Shown: positions 9,316-18,046, counted from the first letter of the stretch. The stretch is DNA of 64,000 bases from an uncultured Phycisphaerales bacterium (GCA_905480395.1 CAJQQE010000041.1:41337-105336); one strand, 5' to 3'. The notes: generated from the sequence alone by a model not told the origin. Numbers and translations: made by a program.

Positions 9316-9355
9316 CGTGGGCGTCTCTCAATCGAGAGATGCCCACGTTGTATTT
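9316..9355 (+). terminator. Long hairpin between the small membrane gene and mreB
   Basis: A 14-base-pair stem, CGTGGGCGTCTCTC (9316-9329) with GAGAGATGCCCACG (9334-9347), one G-T pair, AATC loop, followed by TTGTATTT. Most simply a rho-independent terminator separating the upstream pair from mreB, though it also lies in the mreB leader and could modulate readthrough. Confidence 0.65.
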
Positions 9356-9474
9356 CCGGCGTCCGTCTGGCTCCTCGGGTATTCTCGCGGAAAGTCTGCA
9401 GTGGCCGATCCTCCTGATGGGCCGCGCGGGGCCGCTTGGGTCGATTCGTCCTTCCTCCATGGACACCCTTAAAC

Positions 9475-10527
9475 ATGTTCTTTGATTCCATTCTTGGTTG
9501 GTTCAGCGTTGATATGGGCATCGACCTGGGTACTTGCAACACCCTCGTCTGCGTCCGCGGAGAAGGCATCGTTCTCAACGAGCCGTCGGTGGTCGCGGTT
9601 CGGAAGGGGACCAATCGGGTCATCAACAACGGCACGGCGGTTGGGTGGGCCGCGAAGGACATGCTTGGGAAGACGCCTGGGTCCATCTCGGCGGTCCGCC
9701 CCCTCAAGGACGGCGTGATCAGCGACTTCGAGATTACCGAAGCGATGCTCAGTTACTTCATTCGCAAGGTCAACGGCCGAAGTCGGATCTTTGGTCCCCG
9801 GGTCGTCATCGCGATTCCCTCCGGCATCACCGCCGTCGAGAAACGGGCGGTGCTTGATTCTGCGGAGCGGGCTGGTGCCCGGAAGGTCTATCTGGTCGAA
9901 GAGCCGATGGCGGCGGGGATCGGTGCCGGACTTCCGATCGCGGAACCGACGGCCAGCATGATCGTGGACATCGGTGGTGGTACGACGGAAGTGGCGATCA
10001 TGTCGTTGGCGGACATTGCGAGTTGCGAATCCATCCGGGTTGCCGGAGACGACTTCGACGAATCGATCATCAGCCACATGAAGAAAAGTTATGGCCTGAC
10101 CATCGGTGAGCAGACCGCAGAACGAATCAAGATTGAAATCGGTTCGGCGGCCCCGGTCGGTGAGACGATGAACATGGAAGTTCGAGGCCGAGACATGGTC
10201 ACCGGTCTTCCTCGAAAGACCGTGGTCACCAGCGACGAAATCCGCGAGGCGCTCACCGAACCGGTCAACCAGATCGTTGAAGCCGTGATCCGGACGCTGG
10301 AGCACGCCGAGCCCGAACTTTCGGCGGACTTGGTCGACAACGGGATCATGTTGGCCGGAGGCGGGGCGCTGCTCCGTGGAATGGGAGTGGTGATCTCCAA
10401 CGCCACCGGGCTCGACGTCCGAGTTGCCGAGGATCCACTCACTTGTGTCGCTCGGGGAACCAGTATCTATCTCGAGAGCCTCGAGGACTGGAAAGCGACG
10501 CTCGAATCAGACCTCGACGAAGTCTGA
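9475..10527 (+). CDS. mreB: Rod shape-determining actin-like protein MreB
   Basis: Bacterial actin that forms membrane-associated filaments and directs lateral peptidoglycan synthesis. 350 residues, normal length. Nucleotide-binding signatures: phosphate-1 DLGTCNTLVCVRGEGIVLNEPSVVA near the N-terminus, connect region EPMAAGIGAGLP, phosphate-2 DIGGGTTEVAIMSL and adenosine motif LAGGGALLRGM near 300. The N-terminal MFFDSILGWFSVDM resembles the amphipathic membrane-binding helix. The ATG at 9475 is chosen over 9436 because it gives the canonical N-terminus. First gene of mreBCD. Confidence 0.97.
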   Translation: MFFDSILGWFSVDMGIDLGTCNTLVCVRGEGIVLNEPSVVAVRKGTNRVINNGTAVGWAAKDMLGKTPGSISAVRPLKDGVISDFEITEAMLSYFIRKVNGRSRIFGPRVVIAIPSGITAVEKRAVLDSAERAGARKVYLVEEPMAAGIGAGLPIAEPTASMIVDIGGGTTEVAIMSLADIASCESIRVAGDDFDESIISHMKKSYGLTIGEQTAERIKIEIGSAAPVGETMNMEVRGRDMVTGLPRKTVVTSDEIREALTEPVNQIVEAVIRTLEHAEPELSADLVDNGIMLAGGGALLRGMGVVISNATGLDVRVAEDPLTCVARGTSIYLESLEDWKATLESDLDEV

Positions 10528-10537
10528 GCCGCTCGAC

Positions 10538-10552
10538 GGGAGGCTCCCGATC
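10538..10552 (+). promoter_or_regulatory. Ribosome-binding site pointing to a non-AUG start for mreC
   Basis: GGGAGG at 10538-10543 lies six bases before an in-frame ATC (10550-10552). The first in-frame ATG, at 10574, is 30 bases away and has no purine-rich element near it. Either mreC starts at an unusual AUC codon or the site serves another, overlooked start. Confidence 0.4.
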
Positions 10553-10573
10553 AATCGCACGCGTCATGTTCTG

Positions 10574-11419
10574 ATGGGCCCTTTCTCACTGGCAATGCTG
10601 GTGGTGTTGGTGCTGTCGCTTCTGCCCACCAACTGGCTCATTCCATGGACGAACCGGCTTTCGGAGATCGTTCGACTCCCATTGGTACCCTTGGGTGACG
10701 TGGCGACCTCGGTACGCATCTGGCTCACCGTGGATGGAAGTGATCTGGCGGATCGGGCGCAGTTCGATCTCCTTGAGACCGAACGAAACGAATATCGAAG
10801 ACGATTTCATGCCGCCAATGAGCGAGTTCGTGAACTCGAAGGGCTGGTGAAGTCGCTCCGGGGCCTTCCTCCGACGGGCGGGGTTGGTGAATTCATGGCC
10901 ATTGAAGTGGATGTGATCGGTGGTGATCCCAGTAATCCAGCCTCGCCGTTGCGAGTGAACGCAGGAACTCGCCGGGGTATTTTTCCGGGTGCCGTCGCGG
11001 TGCATCGAGGAGACACCCTGGTGGGTCGGGTTCTGGCGGATGTTGGTCCGACCACCGCATGGGTGCGTCCCGCGGTGGGATTCGGATTGCTTGACGCGCG
11101 GCTGGTTAATGACCAGGAGATGGCCGCTGACTCGCCAAGCCGCGATGGCGTACCGGTCCAACTCACGCCGGACAATGGGGGCTGGACGACCACCGTCGAT
11201 CGAGCGGCCGCGATCGAGGTCGGGATGGTCGCGAGATTGCATGATCCGGGCTGGTCAAGATTTTCCCAAGGCTTGGTAATCGGTGTGGTCCGGGACATCA
11301 GTACGTTGGAATCGAATCCCACTCGGAAGACCGTCCGGATCGATGTCCTCAACGATCCGCAACGGCTTGACCACTTCCTGATTGTCAGTCCGAAGAGCAA
11401 CGAAGGGGAGGCGCCATGA
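10574..11419 (+). CDS. mreC: Rod shape-determining protein MreC
   Basis: Bitopic membrane protein linking MreB to the periplasmic cell-wall synthesis machinery. From the ATG at 10574 it has 281 residues: membrane segment FSLAMLVVLVLSLLPTNWL, a short coiled coil (LLETERNEYRRRFHAANERVRELEGLVKSL), then two beta domains with LRVNAGTRRGIFPGAVAV, DTLVGRVLADVGPTTAWV and GLVIGVVRDISTLES. The start is uncertain: the frame runs back into mreB, and the only good ribosome-binding site favours an ATC at 10550, which would add eight residues. Stop overlaps the next ATG by four bases. Confidence 0.9.
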   Translation: MGPFSLAMLVVLVLSLLPTNWLIPWTNRLSEIVRLPLVPLGDVATSVRIWLTVDGSDLADRAQFDLLETERNEYRRRFHAANERVRELEGLVKSLRGLPPTGGVGEFMAIEVDVIGGDPSNPASPLRVNAGTRRGIFPGAVAVHRGDTLVGRVLADVGPTTAWVRPAVGFGLLDARLVNDQEMAADSPSRDGVPVQLTPDNGGWTTTVDRAAAIEVGMVARLHDPGWSRFSQGLVIGVVRDISTLESNPTRKTVRIDVLNDPQRLDHFLIVSPKSNEGEAP

Positions 11420-11973
11420 GGCTTGGCATCTTCGCCATCGCGCTGGCCATTTGCCTCGTGCTTGATTCGAGCTTTCTGATGGCACTTTCGATTGGTGGCG
11501 TACATCCGATGTCCACCGCGGTGCTGATGGTCTTCGTTGGCCTGTTCGCGCCTCGGCGAACCGTGATGTGGACCGCCTTGGTGGCGGGGATCTTCCTCGA
11601 TCTCGCGACGGTCTCGACCTATCGAATGGACGAGCCGTTCTTTCTCATCGGACCGTATGCGATGGGGTGTGTCTTCGGGGCCAATCTCATCCTGCCAATC
11701 CGGACGATGGTTTTTCGTCGGAATCCCATCGCCGTCGGTCTGCTGACCATTCCCTATCTTCTGGCCGTGGACGTCGCCTTCATGGCGGTCTGGACCATTC
11801 GGAGCTTCTACGCAGAGACGTCGACACCCTGGGGTGACGCTTCGGCGGCGTCGGAACTCGGACGAAGGATGGGCGAGGCCATTTACACCGGGGGCTTCGG
11901 AATTCCCTTCGCGTGGATTCTTCTCCTCACCTGGTCGAGCTGGCGGTTCGAGGTCGGGTCGGTTCGCCGCTGA
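11416..11973 (+). CDS. mreD: MreD-like integral membrane protein
   Basis: A 185-residue hydrophobic protein with four to five membrane helices (for example LGIFAIALAICLVLDSSFLMAL, VLMVFVGLFAP, WTALVAGIFLDLATV, VGLLTIPYLLAVDVAFMAVW and the C-terminal IPFAWILLLTW). MreD proteins are poorly conserved; the call rests on size, topology, GIFLDL near the middle (MreD proteins often carry GxxxD there) and the ATGA overlap with mreC in the canonical mreB-mreC-mreD order. Acts in the inner membrane in rod-complex assembly. Confidence 0.8.
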   Translation: MRLGIFAIALAICLVLDSSFLMALSIGGVHPMSTAVLMVFVGLFAPRRTVMWTALVAGIFLDLATVSTYRMDEPFFLIGPYAMGCVFGANLILPIRTMVFRRNPIAVGLLTIPYLLAVDVAFMAVWTIRSFYAETSTPWGDASAASELGRRMGEAIYTGGFGIPFAWILLLTWSSWRFEVGSVRR

Positions 11974-12022
11974 GGGGCCCATTCGAATCCCGCGAGGACC
12001 TCGGAACGGGTATCTTCGGGGC

Positions 12023-13252
12023 ATGCAAGGATTGGTTTTCTACGACGATGGACGCGGTCACTTCGGTCCCATGACCGATCTCCGGTCTGCGGTGGATCTC
12101 CGCAGTGGAATTCTCACGACTGCCGAGCGACTTTCTCGTCATCTGGGCCTTCCGATGATCGGAATGATCGTTCCGAAGTCGATCGAAGGCGTCGTGGCGG
12201 CGGCCCATCCCGGAGTCGCGGTCAATCTCGCGCCGGAGGGTGATGGGCCATTTCTAGTTCTCAACGCGCGATTGCTTGAAGTTCCGGCTGGCACGGTGCC
12301 AGCCCTTGGGACGGCCTTCGTCGATGCCGATGACGACTCGATCGGTTTGGCATTGCTTGATCGGTCCTCGCTCCGAGCGCTCATCGAAAGTAGGAGCCTT
12401 CCGGCCGACGTGACACCGTCAAATTCGACCGACTTGCCCTTGGCGCGGGCCGCCTGGGATGTCTTCGCGACTGCGGGCAGTCGAATTGCATCTGATCTGA
12501 AACTGATGGCGTCGGGGGTTGGGCTGCTCATCGATCCTCGCGCTCGGGGCGCGACGGTACTGGGGGACCACCCGGTCCAGATCAGCGACGCTGCGGTCAT
12601 TGATCCGGGGGTCGTCTTTGATGCTCGTGAAGGTGCGATTTTCATCGGCCCACACGTTCACCTGGGCGTTCATGCGGTCTTTCACGGACCTTGTGCCGTG
12701 CTCGAAAAAACTCGTATCGCCGACCATGCCACGATCAAGGCCAACACCGTGATCGGCCCGCATTGCCGGATTGGCGGTGAGGTGGGCGGCACGGTTTTCC
12801 AGGGTTTCTCGAACAAGAGCCACGATGGGCATCTGGGTGACAGTTGGATCGGGTCTTGGGCAAACCTCGGGGCTTCCACGGTCAACTCCAATCTACTCAA
12901 CACCTACGGCGAGGTCATGATGAAATTGACCCCTGGTGGCCCGAGGATTCGAAGTGGGCGGCAGTTTCTCGGGTGTGTCATCGGGGATCACGCCAAGACG
13001 GCGATCGGAACCAGAATCATGACCGGTACCGCCATCGGAACCGGCGCGATGGTGGCGACCAGCACGCCGCCGCCGACGACCACGCCGGCTTTTGCTTGGT
13101 TGACGGATGATGGAACCAGGGTCTATCGCTTTGAGAAATTCATCGACGTCGCTCGAACTGTCATGAGTCGTCGGGAGATCCCGCTTCAGGCCGCCGTCGA
13201 GGATCGGCTCCGCGTCCTGCACGCGGAGGCCACCGCGGAGGTCGGCTCGTGA
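12023..13252 (+). CDS. GlmU-like sugar nucleotidyltransferase (NTP_transf_4 type)
   Basis: 409 residues from the ATG at 12023 (upstream in-frame start at 11834 lies inside mreD). The N-terminal VFYDDGRGHFGPMTDLRSAVDLRSGI and FLVLNARLL are typical of the divergent NTP_transf_4 nucleotidyltransferase domain. The C-terminal half (about 195-370) is a left-handed beta-helix of hexapeptide repeats, with HLGVHAVFHGP, GEVGGTVFQGFSNKSHDGHLGDSWIGSWANLGA, NSNLLNTYGEV and GDHAKTAIGTRIMTGTAIGTGA. Related proteins are annotated as GlmU-like; the substrate is not determined. The stop overlaps the GTG of polA, and the location between mreD and polA hints at envelope precursor synthesis. Confidence 0.8.
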   Translation: MQGLVFYDDGRGHFGPMTDLRSAVDLRSGILTTAERLSRHLGLPMIGMIVPKSIEGVVAAAHPGVAVNLAPEGDGPFLVLNARLLEVPAGTVPALGTAFVDADDDSIGLALLDRSSLRALIESRSLPADVTPSNSTDLPLARAAWDVFATAGSRIASDLKLMASGVGLLIDPRARGATVLGDHPVQISDAAVIDPGVVFDAREGAIFIGPHVHLGVHAVFHGPCAVLEKTRIADHATIKANTVIGPHCRIGGEVGGTVFQGFSNKSHDGHLGDSWIGSWANLGASTVNSNLLNTYGEVMMKLTPGGPRIRSGRQFLGCVIGDHAKTAIGTRIMTGTAIGTGAMVATSTPPPTTTPAFAWLTDDGTRVYRFEKFIDVARTVMSRREIPLQAAVEDRLRVLHAEATAEVGS

Positions 13253-16176
13253 CCGCGGCCACGTCGGCCGCTGGCCGACCTGAGGTCTTGTATCTCATCG
13301 ACGGCTATGCCCAGTTCTTTCGGGCCTATCACGCCATTCGAACCGAGATGCACAGTCCGGTCACCAGTGAACCGACGCACATGACCTTTGGCTTCACGGA
13401 CATGATCCTGAAGTTGTTTCGGGAGTATCGGCCGAGCCATCTGGCGGTGGCCCTCGACGTGTCCGGCGACCGTGGCACGTTCCGTTCACAGATCTTCCCC
13501 GAGTACAAAGCGAATCGTGACGCGCCGCCTTCGGATCTCAAGCCACAGGTGGATCGATGTCTCGAGGTGTTGGGTCAACTCGGCGTTCCCTCATACGGGC
13601 TTGAAGGCTTCGAAGCCGACGACGTGATCGCGACGATCGTTCGTCGGATACGTCGAGCGCGTCCAGAGATCGATATCCGAATCATCTCCAAGGACAAGGA
13701 TCTCCAGCAGCTGCTGGACGATCAGGTGTCGTTGATCGACGTGCACAAGGACACCTCGACGGGCCCGGCCGAACTTGCGGAGAAGACCGCCGATCCCAAA
13801 CGCGATCTTCCCGGAATCAGGCCAGACCAAGTCGTGGACATGCTGACCTTGATGGGTGACAACGCGGACAACGTGCCAGGCGTGGAAGGCATCGGGCCGA
13901 AGACGGCGGCGGGCCTCATTGCCGAGTTTGGATCAATCGAAGGTGTCTACGAATGCATCGACCATGAAGAAGGGGTCAAGGATGCCAAGCGGCGGATCAA
14001 GGGCAAGCGGCGCGAAAATCTGCTCGCGGCCCGCGATCGAATCCCACTTGGGAGAACCCTTATCACCCTCAAGGACGATTGCGACATTGCGTTCGATCTT
14101 AAAGATGCGACCGTCCGGTTGGAGGACGTCGACGCGGCGGTAATCGACGAATCGATGCGGATCTTGGGATTCTCACGTCACCGTCAGGGTTTTCGAGCAT
14201 TGCTTCAATCGCCAGCTCCAGAAGCTGAGGCAACCTCCGCCCCGGCCTCGGATTCGGCGGTCGATGACGCGGCGGGGACACTGTTCGCCGTTGGCGATGG
14301 CGCGATCTCGATCACGACGTCGCCGACCTTGGAGCCGGTCGATGGTGACTACCGCATCATCAGAACCTTGGACGAACTCGACGCCATGGTCGAACGGTCC
14401 CGCGAGGCGGGGCTGATCGCGATCGATACCGAAACCGATTCGCTGGGGCCTCGGACCGCAACGCTGGCCGGCGTCTCCGTTTCCTGGGAGGTCGGCTCCG
14501 GCGTCTACGTGCCGCTTCGTTCTCCGGAGCCAGAGACGCATCTCGATCTTGAGGCCGCGCGACCGGCGTTGAAGCGATTGCTCGGAGATTCCGACATCGG
14601 AAAAGTCGGACATAATCTGAAGTTCGACCTGGTGGTACTTCGAGCTCACGGATTAATGGTGCAAGGCGTGGTCGGCGATTCGATGGTGGCGTCATACGTC
14701 GAGGATGCCACCCGAGCGACCCACAAACTCGATGCCCTGAGCGAGTCCATCCTCGATCGCCGTTGTGTGCCGATCGAAGCGCTGATTGGACGGGGAAAGA
14801 CCCAGAGGACGTTTAGCGAGGTTCCATTGGCGGAGGCCGCGCCATACGCCGGCGAGGACGCGGACGTCTCTCTTCGTCTTGAGCGGCGATTCCGAGGGGA
14901 ACTCGAATCGGAAGCGCTCACGACCCTCTACGACCGAACCGAGGTCCCATTGGTGGAAGTGCTGGCCGGTCTGGAGTACGAGGGGATTCGAGTCGAGCCC
15001 GATGAACTCGATCGTCAGCGTGAAGGGCTTCAGGTCAGAATCGAAGAACTCCGGCAGTCCATCGTGGAGGCGGCGCCCCATGCTTTTAGTCCTGATTCGC
15101 CGAAGCAACTGGCGGTCGCGCTCTTCAATTTGCCGTCTGCGGAACCGCCTGGATTGGGCATCAAGCCGTTGAAGAAGGGGAAGACCGGCCCCAGCACCGA
15201 CGCCGAGGTGATGGAGAAACTGGCCGACGACCCCAATGTTCAAACGCCGATCCCCTCGCTCATTCTTGAGTACCGGCAACTGACCAAGCTCGTCAATACC
15301 TACCTCTTGGCGCTGAAGGCGGCGATCCGTCCGGAGACCGGGCGGATTCATGCCTCCTTCAATCAGACGGTGACCGCGACGGGACGTCTCTCTTCCAGTG
15401 ATCCGAATCTGCAGAATATCCCGATCCGCACCGAGGTTGGGCGGCAGATCCGGCGGGCGTTTGTCGCGGAACCTGGGCATGTACTTCTGGCCGCGGATTA
15501 CTCGCAGGTCGAACTCCGAATGCTGGCGCACCTCTCGGGGGACCAGAATCTGCGGGCGGCCTTCCACCGGGGTGATGATATTCACGCGGCCGTCGCAAGC
15601 GAGGTCATGGGCATACCCCTCGATGAAGTCGACGCGGCGGCGAGGACCACGGCGAAGATGATCAACTTCGGCATTGTCTACGGTGTGACTGCGTACGGCC
15701 TGGCTCGACGGCTCGGGGCTGACACCGACATTCCACGTGCCGACCAGATCATCGCGGACTACAAGGCGCGATTTCCTGGGATCAAGGACTTTCTCGAAGC
15801 CTGCATTGAGCAGGCTCGTACGGAGGGGTGGGTCTCGACGATTTTAGGACGTCGTCGGTCGATTCCGCAGATTCATGCTCGCAACCCCCAGGAGCGCTCG
15901 CAGGGCGAACGCATGGCCATCAACACGGTGGTGCAGGGGAGTGCCGCCGATCTGATCAAGCGGGCCATGATCGATCTGCACGAGGCGCTTCCAGGCGTGA
16001 ATCCTCGGGCTCGAATGATCCTTCAGATCCATGATGAACTGGTCTTTGAGGTGCCCGAGGGTGAGGTTGAATCCGTCGCGTCCATCGTCCGGGAACGCAT
16101 GGAGAAGGCGATGGATCTCACGGTTCCGCTGCTGGCCGAGCCATCTTGGGGGCCGAGTTGGGCGGACACCAAGTGA
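13249..16176 (+). CDS. polA: DNA polymerase I
   Basis: Repair/Okazaki-fragment polymerase, 975 residues. Domains: 5'-3' exonuclease (about 1-310; YLIDGYAQFFRAYHA, EADDVIATI, GDNADNVPGVEGIGPKTA), 3'-5' exonuclease (about 365-545) with the DEDDy residues apparently intact (LIAIDTETDS, GHNLKFDLVVL, YAGEDADVSLRL), and the polymerase domain (about 600-975) with motif A DYSQVELRMLAHLSG, motif B RTTAKMINFGIVYGVTAYGL and motif C QIHDELVFEV. The proofreading site therefore looks active, unlike in many bacterial PolA proteins. Start is GTG at 13249 within a GTGA overlap with the preceding gene. Confidence 0.97.
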   Translation: MTAATSAAGRPEVLYLIDGYAQFFRAYHAIRTEMHSPVTSEPTHMTFGFTDMILKLFREYRPSHLAVALDVSGDRGTFRSQIFPEYKANRDAPPSDLKPQVDRCLEVLGQLGVPSYGLEGFEADDVIATIVRRIRRARPEIDIRIISKDKDLQQLLDDQVSLIDVHKDTSTGPAELAEKTADPKRDLPGIRPDQVVDMLTLMGDNADNVPGVEGIGPKTAAGLIAEFGSIEGVYECIDHEEGVKDAKRRIKGKRRENLLAARDRIPLGRTLITLKDDCDIAFDLKDATVRLEDVDAAVIDESMRILGFSRHRQGFRALLQSPAPEAEATSAPASDSAVDDAAGTLFAVGDGAISITTSPTLEPVDGDYRIIRTLDELDAMVERSREAGLIAIDTETDSLGPRTATLAGVSVSWEVGSGVYVPLRSPEPETHLDLEAARPALKRLLGDSDIGKVGHNLKFDLVVLRAHGLMVQGVVGDSMVASYVEDATRATHKLDALSESILDRRCVPIEALIGRGKTQRTFSEVPLAEAAPYAGEDADVSLRLERRFRGELESEALTTLYDRTEVPLVEVLAGLEYEGIRVEPDELDRQREGLQVRIEELRQSIVEAAPHAFSPDSPKQLAVALFNLPSAEPPGLGIKPLKKGKTGPSTDAEVMEKLADDPNVQTPIPSLILEYRQLTKLVNTYLLALKAAIRPETGRIHASFNQTVTATGRLSSSDPNLQNIPIRTEVGRQIRRAFVAEPGHVLLAADYSQVELRMLAHLSGDQNLRAAFHRGDDIHAAVASEVMGIPLDEVDAAARTTAKMINFGIVYGVTAYGLARRLGADTDIPRADQIIADYKARFPGIKDFLEACIEQARTEGWVSTILGRRRSIPQIHARNPQERSQGERMAINTVVQGSAADLIKRAMIDLHEALPGVNPRARMILQIHDELVFEVPEGEVESVASIVRERMEKAMDLTVPLLAEPSWGPSWADTK

Positions 16177-16306
16177 CCAAGTCCCCGATGGCCTCAAGCC
16201 CTGTTTCTTGCCGACTTGACGGAAGCCCGGGGGACGCTAGTCTGTACCGTCTCAGCGGTTCGCCGCTGTGGGTCTCACCGGTTTCGGTGAGTGGAAAATT
16301 CAGCGA

Positions 16307-16380
16307 GGGGCGGTAGCTCAATTGGTTAGAGTACCGGCCTGTCACGCCGGTGGTTGCGGGTTCGAGTCCCGTCCGCCTCG
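16307..16380 (+). tRNA. tRNA-Asp (anticodon GTC)
   Basis: Full cloverleaf of 74 bases: acceptor GGGGCGG with CCGCCTC (one G-T pair), D-arm TAGCTCAATTGGTTAGAGTA, anticodon stem CCGGC/GCCGG with loop CTGTCAC (GTC at 16341-16343), T-arm GCGGGTTCGAGTCCCGT. The discriminator is G at 16380; CCA is not encoded. Confidence 0.97.
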
Positions 16381-16383
16381 CTT

Positions 16384-16417
16384 CGCGGCTTCCTTCGGGA
16401 GGCCGCGTTCCATTTTT
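16384..16417 (+). terminator. Terminator after tRNA-Asp
   Basis: Ten-base-pair stem CGCGGCTTCC/GGAGGCCGCG (16384-16393 with 16398-16407, one G-T pair) capped by a TTCG tetraloop and followed by TTCCATTTTT. Confidence 0.85.
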
Positions 16418-16461
16418 GGGGTGGGGTGATTTCTGAGGGGCGAGGGGGGGGTTGGCCGTTG

Positions 16462-16493
16462 AGCGGTGGGGCCCTCGGAGGCTCCGAACCGCT
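16462..16493 (-). terminator. Possible terminator of the redoxin operon
   Basis: Inverted repeat AGCGGT (16462-16467)/ACCGCT (16488-16493) with an inner TCGG/CCGA, 47 bases beyond the stop of the minus-strand redoxin gene. It lacks a clear T-tract, so confidence is low. The surrounding 16418-16539 is otherwise G-rich and shows no gene. Confidence 0.35.
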
Positions 16494-16539
16494 TATATTC
16501 TTCGAAGCCCGATGGGAATGCCAACGGTTGGGGCTGGAT

Positions 16540-17124
16540 TCAGCCAGCAGGCTCGTTGCCGGGCTTCCACTTGATGTTGCAGCCCAGACTGGGCCGTTGG
16601 TCACTGGGGACTGGCCGGCCCTCCAGGACGGCCTCCACCGCCGTGTCAAGATCGGCTCCGGTCGCCGGCAGCTCGCCGCCCGGACGGCTATCACAGAATT
16701 GGCCGCGGTACACCAATCGCCGATCAGCATCAAAGAGGAAGAAATCTGGCGTACAGGCCGCGCCGAATGCTTTGGCGACCGATTGGTCTTCATCGAACAA
16801 GTAGGGGAAGATGTAATTCCGGGCCTCAGACTCCTTCGCCATCTCGTTGGGATGATCCGCGGGATGGGTTTCGACGTCGTTTGACATGATCGCGTAGATC
16901 GCGAGGCCGTCGTGCTTCCAATCTCGGGTCAGTTCGGAGAGTTGGTCGGCGATGTGGGTCACAAACGGGCAGTGGTTGCAGATGAAGGCGACCAACACGG
17001 CTGGTGCGGCGGCGACATCCTGAAGGTCATGCATCTGGCCGGCAGAATCCGGGAGGCTGAATTCAGGTGCGAAAGTGTGGAGATCGACCATGGTGGAAGG
17101 GGTTCGAGGCATCGGAAGCTCCAA
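16540..17124 (-). CDS. Redoxin / thioredoxin-family peroxiredoxin-like protein
   Basis: A 194-residue cytosolic thioredoxin-fold protein of the AhpC/TSA-redoxin type. The key segment is VLVAFICNHCPFVTHIADQL (about 43-62), whose CNHC is the redox-active pair in the 'thioredoxin family protein' group with CNHCPFV; AFGAACTPDFFLFDADRRLVYRGQF gives the cis-Pro (TP) and the following strand. It is last in a minus-strand run with a VIT1-like protein, a zinc-ribbon protein and an ECF-type sigma factor upstream, which suggests a redox/metal-stress link (inference). Confidence 0.85.
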   Translation of the reverse strand: MELPMPRTPSTMVDLHTFAPEFSLPDSAGQMHDLQDVAAAPAVLVAFICNHCPFVTHIADQLSELTRDWKHDGLAIYAIMSNDVETHPADHPNEMAKESEARNYIFPYLFDEDQSVAKAFGAACTPDFFLFDADRRLVYRGQFCDSRPGGELPATGADLDTAVEAVLEGRPVPSDQRPSLGCNIKWKPGNEPAG

Positions 17125-17179
17125 AAGGGGAAACCGGAGGATTCGGTTGAAGAGTCAACCGGTCGATCAGATCAGGGAT

Positions 17180-17704
17180 TCAACTCTGGCCGATGAGAAC
17201 ACCGCAGCCGAACACGATCAGGCCGCCGACCATGGTCCCAAACAGAGCCTTGAGAATCGGCGTATCCATGTATCGGCGACGGATGATCGAAATCGCAAGA
17301 AGTTCGATCAGAACAACCCCAACGGCCACCATGGTGGCGAGTTCAAATTCGTTGATGAGATAGGGCAGGGTGTGTCCCAACCCGCCGACGGCGGTCGCGC
17401 CGCCGCAGATCAGCCCTCGAACCACGGGCGAGCCTCGGCCGCTCATCTTGCCGTCATCACTCATCGCCTCCGCAAAGGCCATGCTGATACCAGCCCCGAG
17501 CGCCGCGGCGAGTCCGACTTTGAAGGTCGGCCCCGTTTCTTTGGTGGCGAACGCCGCGGCGAACAGCGGAGCCAAGGTCGAGACCGAGCCGTCCATCAAT
17601 CCAGCCAGTCCCGGTTGGACGACCTGTAGGATGAAACGTCTCCGTTCAGCACTTTCGGGGGTGCCGGCGTCTTGTGGAGGAGGCGTTGCGGGGGCGTTCA
17701 TCAT
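17180..17704 (-). CDS. VIT1/CCC1-like integral membrane protein
   Basis: 174 residues with about four to five membrane helices. The motif QPGLAGLMDGSVSTLAPLFAAAFAT (about 29-53) and AALGAGISMAFAEAMSDDGK resemble the VIT1 family of iron/manganese transporters, in which an acidic 'DG..S' first helix and a 'GAxSMAxAE' segment line the path. The soluble cytosolic insertion seen in yeast CCC1 is short here. The ATG overlaps the stop of the zinc-ribbon gene by four bases (17701-17704). Iron or manganese transport is a family-based guess. Confidence 0.65.
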   Translation of the reverse strand: MMNAPATPPPQDAGTPESAERRRFILQVVQPGLAGLMDGSVSTLAPLFAAAFATKETGPTFKVGLAAALGAGISMAFAEAMSDDGKMSGRGSPVVRGLICGGATAVGGLGHTLPYLINEFELATMVAVGVVLIELLAISIIRRRYMDTPILKALFGTMVGGLIVFGCGVLIGQS

Positions 17705-17943
17705 CGGAGTTGCAGCAGCACCAGGACGGCAATGATCGTGATCACCAGAATCACCACGGACTTCGCGGAGAGGATGCCCCCGGCCTTATCGGCCGGGGTG
17801 CGACTGACTCGATTTTCGACGATTTCATTGCAGTGTGGGCATTGATAGGCCTCGTCCCAAATCTCTCGCCCGCAGTCGGGGCAGAATCCCGTCTCGCCAG
17901 CAAAACGATCGAGGTCGTCATCGGTAGGGTCTTCATCAACCAT
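17701..17943 (-). CDS. Small zinc-ribbon membrane protein
   Basis: 80 residues: an acidic start, a four-cysteine zinc ribbon (C21-x2-C24 ... C35-x2-C38, FCPDCGREIWDEAYQCPHC) and a C-terminal membrane helix (VVILVITIIAVLVLLQL). It lies between the sigma-factor gene and the VIT1-like gene on the same strand and overlaps the latter by ATGA, so the two are co-translated. Its start codon is inside a large inverted repeat (17941-17971). Function unknown; similar ribbon-plus-helix proteins are common in planctomycetes. Confidence 0.75.
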   Translation of the reverse strand: MVDEDPTDDDLDRFAGETGFCPDCGREIWDEAYQCPHCNEIVENRVSRTPADKAGGILSAKSVVILVITIIAVLVLLQLR

Positions 17944-17971
17944 GCCACGAGGCTAGCAGCCCCGTGGCATG
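17941..17971 (-). promoter_or_regulatory. Inverted repeat covering the start codon of the zinc-ribbon gene
   Basis: CATGCCACG (17941-17949) and CGTGGCATG (17963-17971) are perfect complements, with an inner GGCT/AGCC stem (17951-17954, 17958-17961). Read on the minus strand, the ATG of the gene ending at 17701 is the last triplet of the 3' arm. As RNA this would sequester the start; as DNA it is a candidate operator or the end of the sigma-factor transcript. Confidence 0.55.
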
Positions 17972-18046
17972 GATGTGGTCTTGATCACCGTGGAGCAGCC
18001 GTTTTCCGGGTAATAAAAAGAGGATTCGAAGCACTGATCGAATCAA

